A DNA stretch of 64,000 bases from Prevotella melaninogenica. GTDB lineage: Bacteria; Bacteroidota; Bacteroidia; Bacteroidales; Bacteroidaceae. The stretch covers positions 379,501-443,500 of the forward strand of contig NZ_CP072348.1 of NCBI RefSeq assembly GCF_018127925.1, read 5' to 3'. The position numbers and the translations under genes were made by a program. Below are positions 35,114 through 45,327 of the stretch, piece after piece; position 1 is the first letter of the stretch; every line of letters begins with the position of its first letter. The notes beneath the pieces are model-generated. The model was not told the DNA's origin, searched no databases, and saw only the letters and a list, made by a program, of their open reading frames with translations.

Positions 35114-36664
35114 ATGTCTCAAAATGTTTCCAATAATAAAGTAATTGCCAAAAATGCGACAATGTTATATTTTCGTATGTTTTTTACTTTGGCAATTAGT
35201 TTCTATAGTTCCCGAATTGTTTTAAGGGCTCTTGGCGTTTCTGATTACGGTATCTATACTGTTGTTGGTGGCGTTATTGCAATGATAAACGTGTTGACTA
35301 GTTCATTAGGAACAGCAACTTCTCGTTTTTTGACATACTCTTTAGGAAAAGGTAGTTTGCGTGACCTCCAAATAACATTTTCAACGGCCTATTACATTCA
35401 TGTTATGCTGGCTTTATCTTTTTTGCTCCTAGCAGAAACAATAGGATTGTGGTTTGTAAATACACAACTTGTGATTCCTGAAGGGAGAATGGTTGCAGCT
35501 AATTGGGTTTACCAGTCTGCTGTTTTGAGCACTGTATTAGGGATTACTCAGGTACCTTATGATGCTGCTATTAATGCACATGAAAAAATGGGAGCTTTTG
35601 CCTATTTGCAAGTTTTCAATGCAATTTTAAAGCTTGGTATTGCTTTTGTTGTTTTAATAGTAACTATAGATCATCTTATTTTGTATAGTATCCTGTATGT
35701 TTCTTTGTCTATAGCCTTTTTATTATATTATCGCTATTATTGTAAAAGGAATTTTGCTGAATGTAGTTTGATTTTCGTCTTTAAAAAAACATTATTTAAG
35801 CAGATGTTGGCATTTTCAGCGTGGAGTATGTTTGGGAATGTTACGAATACGATTAAAGATCAAGGATTAAATGTATTACTTAATCGTTTTTTTGGTACGC
35901 TACTAAATGCTGCTGCTGGTGTCGCAGGTCAGGTTATGGGAATATTGTCTGCATTTGCGGGGAATATAACTTTAGCTTTTCGTCCTCAGATTGTTAAGGA
36001 ATATGCTGCAGGAAACTATACTCGATTTAATTATCTGATATGCATGGGGACAAAATTTCAGGTTATTGTTTGTATTTTGAGTGTCGTCCCAATATTCTTT
36101 AATTTAGATTTTCTTATGGGACTATGGTTGGACGTTGTCCCTAATGGTGCTGTTGTCTTATGTCAAGTATTATTGATTAATACTATTTTCTTTAGTTTTA
36201 ATCCGTTCATCTATTATGGTGTTGTTGCAACAGGGCATGTTCGTGGTATAAATTTAGCATTAGGAATATCGTATGTAGTTGCCCTTGTGTTATTTTTTGT
36301 TACACTTAAGATAACAGGTTCTTACGTGTTAACATATATAATGAATTTGTTGGTCTCACCAATATCTACTGTGTTTTACGTGATTGTCTTAAAGAAAATA
36401 CTATCAGAATTTGATGTTAAAGCGTTTGTTGTCAATACTTTATTTCCTTTAATTCTACTTGCTTTCTTGTCAATTCTTTTGGCATGGCTTATTACTTTAT
36501 CTTTTGATAATGTATGGATGAAATTATTTGTTACATTGCTAATTTGCACTTCTTTTATATGTAGTATGTCTTATTCCTTTCTTTTAGATGTAAATACGAA
36601 AGTCTTTTGTAAAAACTATATTCTAAAAAAAACATTTTTAAAATACCTGTTTGTTAAAAGGTAA
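35114..36664 (+). CDS. Wzx-type polysaccharide flippase
   Basis: A 516-residue protein with 12-14 predicted membrane helices. The N-terminus (ATMLYFRMFFTLAISFYSSRIVLRALGVSDYGIYTVVGG) is typical of the MATE-like oligosaccharide flippase group that moves undecaprenyl-linked repeat units across the inner membrane. It begins the second module of the locus, and the first glycosyltransferase follows 5 bases after the stop. Substrate specificity cannot be read from sequence. Confidence 0.85.
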   Translation: MSQNVSNNKVIAKNATMLYFRMFFTLAISFYSSRIVLRALGVSDYGIYTVVGGVIAMINVLTSSLGTATSRFLTYSLGKGSLRDLQITFSTAYYIHVMLALSFLLLAETIGLWFVNTQLVIPEGRMVAANWVYQSAVLSTVLGITQVPYDAAINAHEKMGAFAYLQVFNAILKLGIAFVVLIVTIDHLILYSILYVSLSIAFLLYYRYYCKRNFAECSLIFVFKKTLFKQMLAFSAWSMFGNVTNTIKDQGLNVLLNRFFGTLLNAAAGVAGQVMGILSAFAGNITLAFRPQIVKEYAAGNYTRFNYLICMGTKFQVIVCILSVVPIFFNLDFLMGLWLDVVPNGAVVLCQVLLINTIFFSFNPFIYYGVVATGHVRGINLALGISYVVALVLFFVTLKITGSYVLTYIMNLLVSPISTVFYVIVLKKILSEFDVKAFVVNTLFPLILLAFLSILLAWLITLSFDNVWMKLFVTLLICTSFICSMSYSFLLDVNTKVFCKNYILKKTFLKYLFVKR

Positions 36665-36669
36665 ACTGT

Positions 36670-37746
36670 ATGAAAATAGCATATATTGTCAATGGTTTGT
36701 ACAATTCAGCTGGTATGGAGCGTGTTTTAACGGTTCGTGCCAATAGTTTGTGTAATTTATTTGATATTACTTTTATAACAAAAGCTCAAGGTAATAGACC
36801 TGATTATTTCCCTTTAGATAAAACGATTCATAGAATTGATATTGCAGAAGAGGTTCCTTACAGAAAAGGACTGGAACAATGCTTATTGGAAAACAAATAT
36901 GATATTACTGTATCAACTGGTGGAAGTGAATTTTATTTTCTCTATAAAATAAAAGATGGCAGTAAAAAAATTTTTGAGTTTCATTTCTCGTACGACATTT
37001 CTCAAGTCTGGATGAGCCGAGTTAAGAATCCTGTTAAACGTAAAATATTAACAGAATTGCAGAAATTCAGAAGGATTTACATAGCAAGATATTATGATAA
37101 AGTCGTTGTATTGACCAAGACTGATTGTAAGAGGTGGAGTCAGTGGCTTGGCAATGTAACCTATATATACAACCCATTAACTATTGTACCCAAAAATAAG
37201 TCTTTGGTGATGGATATGACGGCTATTGCTGTAGGTCGTCTTGATTATCAGAAGGGATTTGATTTTTTAATAAATGCTTGGGAGATCGTTTTTGCCTCTT
37301 TTCCAGATTGGAAACTTCATATTTATGGAGAGGGAATATTAAGAGAGCAACTTCAAAATTTAATAGATAGAAAGGAATTATCTTCTTCTTTGATATTGTG
37401 TGGTGCTACAAATAATATCATTTCAAAGTATTGTGAAAGTTCTATTTTTATTCTAAGTTCCAGGACTGAGGCTTTTGGGTTAGTTTTAACAGAAGCTGAA
37501 GCTTGTGGGCTTCCTATTGTTGCATTTGACTGTCCCTCTGGACCTCGAGAATTGATAGAAGATGGGGGAAATGGTTTTCTAATTAGACCTGTTGGTAATA
37601 TAGAGCAATTAGCAAATCGTATTATTAAACTGATTTCAGATGCTTCTTTGCGTCAGAAAATGGGGCAGCGGTCTTATGAGTTATCTCAGAAATTTAGTAT
37701 AGAGAATATTTCAAAAGAATGGATTCAGTTATATAATCAGCTTTGA
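36670..37746 (+). CDS. Glycosyltransferase family 4 (GT-B)
   Basis: A 358-residue GT-B enzyme. The acceptor-side N-terminal domain begins MKIAYIVNGLYNSAGMERVL (Gly-rich, AGMERV), and the nucleotide-sugar domain has AVGRLDYQKGFDFLINAWE near residue 182 and SSRTEAFGLVLTEAEACGLPIV, which carries the E-x7-E motif, near 258. It would add one sugar to the lipid-linked repeat unit on the cytoplasmic face. Donor and linkage unknown. Lies between the flippase and a GT2 gene. Confidence 0.87.
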   Translation: MKIAYIVNGLYNSAGMERVLTVRANSLCNLFDITFITKAQGNRPDYFPLDKTIHRIDIAEEVPYRKGLEQCLLENKYDITVSTGGSEFYFLYKIKDGSKKIFEFHFSYDISQVWMSRVKNPVKRKILTELQKFRRIYIARYYDKVVVLTKTDCKRWSQWLGNVTYIYNPLTIVPKNKSLVMDMTAIAVGRLDYQKGFDFLINAWEIVFASFPDWKLHIYGEGILREQLQNLIDRKELSSSLILCGATNNIISKYCESSIFILSSRTEAFGLVLTEAEACGLPIVAFDCPSGPRELIEDGGNGFLIRPVGNIEQLANRIIKLISDASLRQKMGQRSYELSQKFSIENISKEWIQLYNQL

Positions 37747-37797
37747 AGAAATAAGTTACACATATCATATTGCAGAAGTTAAATATCCCTTATTAAT

Positions 37798-38739
37798 ATG
37801 AAAAAAATATCAATACTTATTCCTGCCTATAATATTGCTCATTTGTTACCCAGATGCTTAGAGTCTATACTCTCTCAGAATACTGATAATATAGAAATAG
37901 TAATTGTTGATGATGGTTCTACTGATAAGACTTTAGAATGTATCAATGATTATGCGGCACAATGGAAATGTATAAGAGCTTTTTCAAAGAAAAATGAAGG
38001 AGTTGGAGCTGCGCGTAACTTTTTGTTAGATAAAGCATTAGGAGAATTTATATGGTTTGTTGATGCTGATGATTATGTAGTCGATGGATGTCTTGATACA
38101 ATCCTATTAGAACTTGATAATTCTGTAGATACATTGGTAGTTGCATACAATGATGCCCCATTATTATCTTTTGTCGGTTCAGGAATCGAGTATATAAAGA
38201 AAAGGCATATTAATGGGTATCTTTGGTCAAAGATTATAAGACGAAGTACTATAGAAGATGCTCATGTACGGTTTGAGCCAGCTAGATATTCACAAGAAGA
38301 TTGGTTTTTCTTGATGCAGATTTATCCTTTATTGAAGGAGGTTAAACAAATACCTTTAAAAGCATATTGCTATAGTGATGACAATAATTCTTCTGTAATG
38401 CGTAGTGCTGGGATGGGACATAAAAGAAAGCTTGTCGCAGATTCTCGTGAAACTATCTGCAATTTTAAATCCCTACTTGATGGTATAAAGCAGGAGTCTT
38501 ACGCTGATGATTATGCACAATGGATGAATTTCTCAGCAGCTGGCTACCTTTACAGTTTATTTCCGCTTGATTATTCTATAGAGGATGTTAAGCGTGATCT
38601 TAATATTTTCAGAGAAAAAGGAATTTATCCTGTCAGTAATACAGGAATAAGAAAGTTTAATTTATTTCTAAGTGTAGTCAATCATGAATGGCTTTATATA
38701 TTGGCGATACGTCTATATAGATTATTTCGTAAAAAATAG
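37798..38739 (+). CDS. Glycosyltransferase family 2 (GT-A)
   Basis: A 313-residue inverting GT-A enzyme. KKISILIPAYNIAHLLPRCL opens the nucleotide-binding fold, IVIVDDGSTDKTL gives the first acidic pair near residue 42, and FIWFVDADDYVVDG the DxD-like metal site near residue 86. No membrane helices. Part of repeat-unit assembly; sugar unknown. A 268-base AT-rich gap with no gene follows before the polymerase gene. Confidence 0.87.
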   Translation: MKKISILIPAYNIAHLLPRCLESILSQNTDNIEIVIVDDGSTDKTLECINDYAAQWKCIRAFSKKNEGVGAARNFLLDKALGEFIWFVDADDYVVDGCLDTILLELDNSVDTLVVAYNDAPLLSFVGSGIEYIKKRHINGYLWSKIIRRSTIEDAHVRFEPARYSQEDWFFLMQIYPLLKEVKQIPLKAYCYSDDNNSSVMRSAGMGHKRKLVADSRETICNFKSLLDGIKQESYADDYAQWMNFSAAGYLYSLFPLDYSIEDVKRDLNIFREKGIYPVSNTGIRKFNLFLSVVNHEWLYILAIRLYRLFRKK

Positions 38740-39007
38740 AGATGTGGGTTGTATGATTTCTAATAGATATTTTGAGATAGTTTATTTTTAAGTATGATGC
38801 ATTTGAAATTAATATTCTATTGTTGAACTCGTATATAGAGCTAGAAATATACTCTACAAGTGTATTTCTCATATTAAGCTTGACTATTAGTTTATTTTAT
38901 AAAAACTTTTAATTTATCCTAATCCAAATGTTTATTTCGTTATAAAGAGACAAAAGTATTAGCTTTAATAATGGAACTAGCATAAAGGACTTTTAAGTAC
39001 AATTTAT

Positions 39008-40180
39008 ATGATTTATATCTTTATATATACAGTTATTAGTTTTATTTTTTTTTCTTCTTTCAAAGAAGGTCGATTAACAAGTTCTAACTCCAAACAATTA
39101 GCTTTTTTTCTTTTTATTTTAGCTTTAATTGTAGGGTTAGGAGATATGTTGGGTGGATATGATCGTTATGGATATTGTGATTTATTTGACCATACTGCTG
39201 ATTATGTGCTTGCTGATTTAGATCCTTTTGCAAAAGACTCTGCTATAATGGGCTATTCTAATGAAATGTCCTATGTTATTATAAATGTTTTGATATCGCA
39301 TATTACAGCTAATAGATATATCTTTATATTAATTCTTACTTTTTTGATATATTTTATGCTGTATCTATCATTGAAAGAATATTTGGTAAATTATCCATTT
39401 GGACTTTTGATTTTTACGGCTCTCTTTTTCTTTTTTACATTTACCTACCTAAGGCAGGTATGTGCTACATGTTTCGCTTGGTATGCATTTAGATATGTAA
39501 TTAAGAGGAGAGTAGTTCCTTTTTTAATTTGTTGGTTTATTGCCTATCAATTTCATAATTCTGCTATTATTTTTTTACCGATGTATTTTATTCCAGTAAA
39601 GAAGTTTTCTAAGAAAGCGATCATAATAGCGATGCTTCTATTATTTCTAATTGGAGCTACTGGAGTGTCTGCTAATTTATATTCTCTCTATGGTGAAACT
39701 ACGGGATTTATGGAGCGTACTGAGCAGTATGAAAGATTTGGACATTCTTTTAGGTTTGATTATGTATTGGAGGCTGTTTTCTTTTTGTATGTCATTTTTA
39801 AAAGATACGATAAAATATCAGAGAATAAGGTAAATATTGTTTTCCTTAATGCTTGTCTGGCTTTTTGTGCAATATTATTATTTTTCGTGACTAATTCCAG
39901 TGCTGGTAGACAAGCATGGTATTATATGATAGGAATTATCTATATGATCCCTTATTTGGCAACTGTTGAAAAAAAAACCTTAAATTTTATAGGAGGAATG
40001 TATGTTTTAATAACTGTATTATTTTTGCGTATAGTGATTATGTGGGGAGATTTAATTAATCCTTACAAATCATTTTTAACAGAAGGTCATCGTCCTAATG
40101 ATGTTATTTATGATGAATATGAATATGATAGTAATTATGATAAAAATAAGTTTTATAGATCTATTTTTTATTTAAAATAA
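39008..40180 (+). CDS. EpsG/Wzy-like polysaccharide polymerase
   Basis: A 390-residue integral membrane protein with about ten helices and the central YLRQVCATCFAWYAFRYVIKRR segment, which with a following FHNSAIIFLPMYF fits the EpsG family of Wzy-type polymerases. It would join flipped repeat units in the periplasm. The C-terminus is hydrophilic and Tyr/Asp/Asn-rich (YDEYEYDSNYDKNKF). Contains an A9 run near 39968-39976. The presence of both Wzx and this gene points to Wzy-dependent assembly. Confidence 0.75.
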   Translation: MIYIFIYTVISFIFFSSFKEGRLTSSNSKQLAFFLFILALIVGLGDMLGGYDRYGYCDLFDHTADYVLADLDPFAKDSAIMGYSNEMSYVIINVLISHITANRYIFILILTFLIYFMLYLSLKEYLVNYPFGLLIFTALFFFFTFTYLRQVCATCFAWYAFRYVIKRRVVPFLICWFIAYQFHNSAIIFLPMYFIPVKKFSKKAIIIAMLLLFLIGATGVSANLYSLYGETTGFMERTEQYERFGHSFRFDYVLEAVFFLYVIFKRYDKISENKVNIVFLNACLAFCAILLFFVTNSSAGRQAWYYMIGIIYMIPYLATVEKKTLNFIGGMYVLITVLFLRIVIMWGDLINPYKSFLTEGHRPNDVIYDEYEYDSNYDKNKFYRSIFYLK

Positions 40181-40192
40181 CGTTATCTTTCA

Positions 40193-41262
40193 ATGATAAG
40201 TAATAATACATCTCAAACAATTGCAACATTACGTTTCCCTCTTATAGTTGCGGTAGTTCTTTTACACACTTATATAATAGATCGTCCAATAGGAGGAACT
40301 ATTTATGTTGCCCATGGGCAATACCCTTTTTTTGATTTATTTGCGCATATTTACCAAAGTGAATTTGGGAATATGGCTGTACCTTTATTTTTTTTTATTT
40401 CAGGTTTCTTATTTTTCTGTGGAATGGATAAGTTTAGCTGGCGAATAATAGAAAAAAAACTTAAAAAAAGAGTACATTCTCTTCTTATTCCTTTTTTTAT
40501 TTGGAATGTTGTATTTATTCTTTTTGTAGCTTTAGTTAATGCAATAAGTCCATCTCTTCTTACTTATAAGAAGAGTTTTGTTGATATGACATTTGGAGAA
40601 GTTCTTAATTGCTTTTGGGATTTGAGTCAAGGCTTAATTCCTTTATGGTTTATTCGAGATTTAATGATTATAAATATTTTTTCTCCTATAATATATTTCA
40701 TGTTGAAGAATAAAATTAGTAAATTGATTATCTTGGGCTTTACTTTTTTATTTTTATCTCAAATTTTTCATTATGTTCCTGGAATTGGTATGCGTTGTGC
40801 CTACCCTTATATGTTGGGAGCATGGTTTAGTATTAATGGTAAAGATTTTATTATAGTATTAAAAAATATATTTATCCGTTATCGTTTCTTCTAATTTTAT
40901 TGGTAGGAATCGATACTTATCTATGGAGTAATGACGTTAAGTCGTTTGCTTTAAACAGATTAGCCCAGATTATAGGGATTCTAATAATTCCTTTGTGGGT
41001 GTCTCGTTGTTTAGAAATAGGTTTTTTGCAAAAAAAAGATTTCTTATCTAAAGGCTCTTTTTTTGTGTTTGTTTTTCATATGTTTATCATTTATATTCCA
41101 GCAAAGTTATGGGTGTATGTACTTCCGGTAAACGGTTGGACCGCTACTGTAGCACTTTTGGTTATTCCTATTCTTGTTGCTTATCTCTGTCTAGGTATAT
41201 ATAAGATTTTGTTGATATATGCTCCAAGAATAACAGAAATCGCAGTTGGTGAAAGAAATTAA
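40193..41262 (+). pseudogene. Membrane O-acyltransferase (family 3), frameshifted
   Basis: The first frame (40193-40894) gives an acyltransferase-3 N-terminus: TIATLRFPLIVAVVLLHTYI with the catalytic-type His, then FFFISGFLFF and LLIPFFIWNVVF. It ends at a stop just after VLKNIFIRYRFF. The remainder continues in the next frame; a seventh A in the A6 run at 40861-40866 would give VLKKYIYPLSFLLILLVGID and keep the frame open to 41262, restoring about 356 residues, the same size as the intact neighbour. Either a real knock-out, a slippage-controlled switch or a read error. When intact it would add an acyl group to a sugar. Confidence 0.85.
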
Positions 41263-41263
41263 T

Positions 41264-42313
41264 ATGAATAAGTCGCTATCACAAACAATAAGTTTTCTTA
41301 GGTTTCCTTTGATAATAGGTGTTGTTTTTATACATACAGTTTTTTTCTTACCTGAAAAATTAGAAGGGTATGAAATTTTTAGATATATGTTAGGGTGTTT
41401 AACAGCCTTTGCTGTACCTGTTTTTTTTATCATCTCATCATTCTTGTTCTTTTATGATATGAATGAGTTTGATATACAGAAATGGTCAATAAAGTTAAGA
41501 AAACGTATTAGAACCTTATTAATACCTTATATATTTTGGAATTTGTTCTATTTGCTGTTTATGTTGATAGTGCAGATTTCTTTTTCCAATATAATGGGAG
41601 GAGAAGAACGTAAAATGGTATATAATTATTCATTTCTTGAGCTAATTAATTCATTTTGGAATTTTGGGGGGATGTATTATGGCATGCCGATATTGTATTC
41701 TTTTTGGTTTATAAGGAATCTTATGATATTAAATTTATTTGCTCCAGTATTTTATTTGCTTCTCAAAAGAGTACCCTTTGTTTTTTTTTTGATAAGTTTT
41801 GGACTCTTTGTTTTTAATCCATTTAATTTTATTGCTACTGATATGGACTGGGTAAAGTCAGTCCTATTTTATGGCGTTGGTTCTTTTTTTGCAATTTATT
41901 CTATTGATTTTACTGATTTGAAGAAATTGATTTATCCTTTCGTTACATTTGTCATTTTATCTATTATATTGTTGCCTTTTACTCCAGTTATGGTAGGTTC
42001 TTATTGGTATAAGGTTCTTTTGTTTATAGGTTCATTGACCCTACCTGCAGTTGTCTGTAAAGGAATCTTGAATAAGAATTTGCAGGTAAATAATTATCTG
42101 TCTTCCTCTTCTTTTTTTGTTTACGCTTTTCATTTATTTATAATAATACCGTTTAATAGATGCTGGCCCATGATAATACCTGTAAATAATTGGACTGCCT
42201 CAATAATGTTAATAATGGTACCATTGTTAGTAGTGTTAATTAGTGTATGCATCTATTATTTACTTAAAGCGAACTTTCCTAAATTTACAGAATTAATAGT
42301 TGGTGGTAGATGA
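41264..42313 (+). CDS. Membrane O-acyltransferase (family 3)
   Basis: The start ATG 41264 (MNKSLSQTISFLRFPLIIGV) is preferred to a TTG 18 bases earlier that overlaps the previous gene. A 349-residue protein of about ten helices, closely similar in layout to the preceding frameshifted gene (TISFLRFPLIIGVVFIHTVF, FFIISSFLFFYDM, LLIPYIFWNLFYLLF), so the two look like tandem duplicates. It would transfer an acyl group, probably acetyl, to the polysaccharide from the cytoplasmic side. A T9 run at 41781-41789 lies in its coding sequence. Confidence 0.85.
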   Translation: MNKSLSQTISFLRFPLIIGVVFIHTVFFLPEKLEGYEIFRYMLGCLTAFAVPVFFIISSFLFFYDMNEFDIQKWSIKLRKRIRTLLIPYIFWNLFYLLFMLIVQISFSNIMGGEERKMVYNYSFLELINSFWNFGGMYYGMPILYSFWFIRNLMILNLFAPVFYLLLKRVPFVFFLISFGLFVFNPFNFIATDMDWVKSVLFYGVGSFFAIYSIDFTDLKKLIYPFVTFVILSIILLPFTPVMVGSYWYKVLLFIGSLTLPAVVCKGILNKNLQVNNYLSSSSFFVYAFHLFIIIPFNRCWPMIIPVNNWTASIMLIMVPLLVVLISVCIYYLLKANFPKFTELIVGGR

Positions 42314-42341
42314 AAACTAAAGTTATAAAAAAAATATAGTT

Positions 42342-43346
42342 ATGAAAGAATCTTTTTTAAAATATTCAGTTGCTATCCGTACAATTGGTAAGGCTGGTGA
42401 TAAGTATATTCAAGAACTACAATCACTTCACAACCAAACGATAAAGCCAGAGCATATTTATGTACATTTAGCTCATGGTTTTGAACGTCCGAAAGAGCAA
42501 GTCGGTATGGAGGAATATATTGATACACCAAAGGGTTTGGTACACCAAAGGGCTGCTGCTAATATGGTAGAGGAGGAGTATGTGCTTATAATAGATGATG
42601 ATGTCTATTTCCCAGAAGATGCTGTTGAAAAAATGTATAATGCGTTGCAGGAGTATGGTGTTGATGGTATTGCACCAGACACTTTTCCTACTCAGAATAT
42701 GAGTTTTCTTTCAAAATTAGGGGCGTATATGACAAATACAGTTAAAGGGCGGAGAAATGATGGATGGGCCATACGTATTCAACGTTCTGGAGCATTCTCC
42801 TATAATTCAAAGCCAGAAAAAGGTGCTATTTATCCAACTGAAAGTGCAGCCGGAACAGCAGTTTTTATGAAGACTGAGGTGTGGAAAGCAATTCATTATG
42901 AGCACGAGGTATGGATTGATCTGTATCCTGCTGGTACGTTTGGAGAAGATCAGTTGATGTATCAGAAAATAGTGGAGAATGGATTTAAACTTTTAATGTG
43001 GTATGATTCAGGGGTTGTTCATTTGGATGCGAATACCAATAAAGCAAGTCAGAAATCGTATGATAAAATATATTATCGTGCCATGGCACAGTACCTGACT
43101 TGGTATCGTTGTGTTTATGACTTACCAAGGAATAAATATACTGATAAACTAAAGGATAAGCTAGCTTATGGTCATAGATTTTTGCTGAGTTGTAGCGTAA
43201 GATTGCTCTATTCCATTCTTCATCTCTCTCCAAGATTCTTGACAGCACACATTAAGGGAAATCTTGATGCAAGAAGGTTTGCGAAAAGTAAGGAATATAC
43301 TAGTCTTCCTCCTTTTGTACTCTCTGCGGAGAATAGAGTTTTATAA
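42342..43346 (+). CDS. Glycosyltransferase, GT2-like
   Basis: A 334-residue protein with a GT-A fold: SVAIRTIGKAGDKYIQELQ at the start, HQRAAANMVEEEYVLIIDDD with the metal-binding Asp run near residue 85, and an acceptor/catalytic region FGEDQLMYQKIVENGFKL near 200. It is more divergent from typical GT2 members than the other genes here. No membrane segment. Probable role in repeat-unit assembly; sugar unknown. 18 bases before the next GT2 gene. Confidence 0.78.
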   Translation: MKESFLKYSVAIRTIGKAGDKYIQELQSLHNQTIKPEHIYVHLAHGFERPKEQVGMEEYIDTPKGLVHQRAAANMVEEEYVLIIDDDVYFPEDAVEKMYNALQEYGVDGIAPDTFPTQNMSFLSKLGAYMTNTVKGRRNDGWAIRIQRSGAFSYNSKPEKGAIYPTESAAGTAVFMKTEVWKAIHYEHEVWIDLYPAGTFGEDQLMYQKIVENGFKLLMWYDSGVVHLDANTNKASQKSYDKIYYRAMAQYLTWYRCVYDLPRNKYTDKLKDKLAYGHRFLLSCSVRLLYSILHLSPRFLTAHIKGNLDARRFAKSKEYTSLPPFVLSAENRVL

Positions 43347-43364
43347 TAATAAAGTTCTACGAAT

Positions 43365-44405
43365 ATGGAAACCCCCAAGTTCAGTATAGTTGTCCCTGTC
43401 TACAATGCAGAGGTGTATCTGCATCAATGTCTTGATTCTCTTTTGCGACAAGGTTTGGATAGTTATGAGATTTTATTGGTGAATGATGGGAGTACGGATA
43501 GTTCTCTATCTATATGTAAAGAATATGCAGATGATAATTCAAACATAAAAATACTGAATCAAAGTAATCAAGGGGTTTGTTCTGCACGAAATAATGGTCT
43601 GGAACACGCGACAGGAGAGTGGGTTATATTAGTAGACTCAGACGACTATCTTCTTGACAATGGATTGTATACGGCTTTTTCAGCTGTAGAAAAGCAAGAA
43701 GATTATGACATTATTCAATATAAGAGTAGTTATGATTTCTGGCCTAAGAAGGTACTTACCTCTGAAGTAACTTTTAAGGGAGAAGGGCTTGAGTTGATTC
43801 GAGAGTCTGGTTTTGTCTCTTTCTGTTGGTTATGTTTCTATAGAAGAGATTTCTTGAATGATAATCATATTCGCTTTAATAGTAAATATATTGTTGGAGA
43901 AGATCAACTATTTGTAGCTAATGTTTTTCTTCATAATCCGCGGACAGCTGTTGTATCAACGGATTTGTATCGTTATATTGTACATGAAAATAGTGCTACA
44001 ACCAAGCGTGATGTAAAGTATACAAGGCGTTGTGTTGAAGATTATCTGTCATCTTTTAATGATATATTAAGTATTGCTAAGAATGTAGAAACTAATGATA
44101 GAGACTGTGTGGTAAAAGCTTGTTATAAAGCCTTGAATTCTAAAAAAATGTTCGGTTTTAGTAGAATGTTATCATCTCAATATGATTATGGTTGTTTTAA
44201 GAAAATTAGCTTAAAGGCACAGGAGATTGAATTCTATCCAGTTTTTCCAAATGGAAATGGAATAAAAGAGAAGGTTATAGCTTGGATAATTAATTTAGCC
44301 ATTAAATATTATTTAGTTTATAAGCCTACCTCATGGTTCTTCAATAGTATAGTTGTTAAATTTATTCTCCCACGATTAAGAACAAATATCAAAAATGGAA
44401 AATAA
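43365..44405 (+). CDS. Glycosyltransferase family 2 (GT-A)
   Basis: A 346-residue GT2 enzyme: KFSIVVPVYNAEVYLHQCLD, ILLVNDGSTDSSL near residue 36 and WVILVDSDDYLLDNG near 88. The C-terminal part has an amphipathic/hydrophobic stretch that may associate with the membrane. Its last 11 bases overlap the start of the next glycosyltransferase, so translation is coupled. Donor unknown. Confidence 0.87.
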   Translation: METPKFSIVVPVYNAEVYLHQCLDSLLRQGLDSYEILLVNDGSTDSSLSICKEYADDNSNIKILNQSNQGVCSARNNGLEHATGEWVILVDSDDYLLDNGLYTAFSAVEKQEDYDIIQYKSSYDFWPKKVLTSEVTFKGEGLELIRESGFVSFCWLCFYRRDFLNDNHIRFNSKYIVGEDQLFVANVFLHNPRTAVVSTDLYRYIVHENSATTKRDVKYTRRCVEDYLSSFNDILSIAKNVETNDRDCVVKACYKALNSKKMFGFSRMLSSQYDYGCFKKISLKAQEIEFYPVFPNGNGIKEKVIAWIINLAIKYYLVYKPTSWFFNSIVVKFILPRLRTNIKNGK

Positions 44406-45306
44406 GACCGTAACTATAGTCACCCCTACCTATAATCGTGCAGACAGACTCCCGATGTTGTTTGATAGTCTGTGTAAACAGAGTTGTAAAGACTTTGAAT
44501 GGTTATGTATAGACGATGGAAGTTCTGATGATACAGAAAAAGTGATTAGTCAGTTTATTCGTCAGAATTCACAAAATGAGATAAGTTTTCCTATAAAATA
44601 TATTTATAAAAAGAATGGGGGAAAGCATTCGGCGCTGAATATTGCTTTCAAAGAGACGCAGTCAGAATTATTATTTATTGTTGATTCTGATGATGTTTTA
44701 ACAAATGATGCTGTGGCTTCAATTGTTTCTGATTGGAATAACATAGATGATAAAGGGAATATCTGTGGAATTGGCTATTTGCGTGGATATTCTGAGACAC
44801 AAGAAATTGGTGATAGCTATTCTGCGCATTACTTTATCAGTAATTTTATAGAAGAGCGTTTTAACAGGAATATAAATGGAGATAAGGCTGAAGTTTGGGT
44901 GACTGATAAATTACGTGATTTTCAATTTCCAGAAATAGAAGGTGAGAAATTTATCTCAGAGTCTGTTGCGTGGATATGGCTTGCAAAAAAGTATAATATG
45001 CTTTTTGTCAATAAAATTATCTACATAACAGAATATTTAGAAGGAGGGTTATCTGATTCTGGACGTGTATTGAGGTTTAAATGTCCTACACTAATGGCGT
45101 ATGGTTCTTTAATGACTATGTCTAAGGAATTTTCTATAAAAATACGTATAAAGGAAACATTACTTTATATAGTATATTCTTTCTTTGGGAAAAAAAGCAT
45201 TTGTGAACTTTTACATTGTGAATACAAATTACTTGTTTTTTTTAATTTAGTTCCAGGATATATACTTTATCAATATTGGAAAAGCAAATTTATTTGTAAG
45301 ACATGA
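44395..45306 (+). CDS. Glycosyltransferase family 2 (GT-A)
   Basis: A 303-residue GT2 enzyme: KTVTIVTPTYNRADRLPMLF, WLCIDDGSSDDTEKV near residue 37, YIYKKNGGKHSALN near 72 (the GGKHxALN motif of this subgroup) and LLFIVDSDDVLT near 92. It overlaps the preceding gene by 11 bases. This subgroup often occurs in capsule loci of Bacteroidales; sugar unknown. Confidence 0.87.
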   Translation: MENKTVTIVTPTYNRADRLPMLFDSLCKQSCKDFEWLCIDDGSSDDTEKVISQFIRQNSQNEISFPIKYIYKKNGGKHSALNIAFKETQSELLFIVDSDDVLTNDAVASIVSDWNNIDDKGNICGIGYLRGYSETQEIGDSYSAHYFISNFIEERFNRNINGDKAEVWVTDKLRDFQFPEIEGEKFISESVAWIWLAKKYNMLFVNKIIYITEYLEGGLSDSGRVLRFKCPTLMAYGSLMTMSKEFSIKIRIKETLLYIVYSFFGKKSICELLHCEYKLLVFFNLVPGYILYQYWKSKFICKT

Positions 45307-45327
45307 TGTTAATGATTTGATATATTG

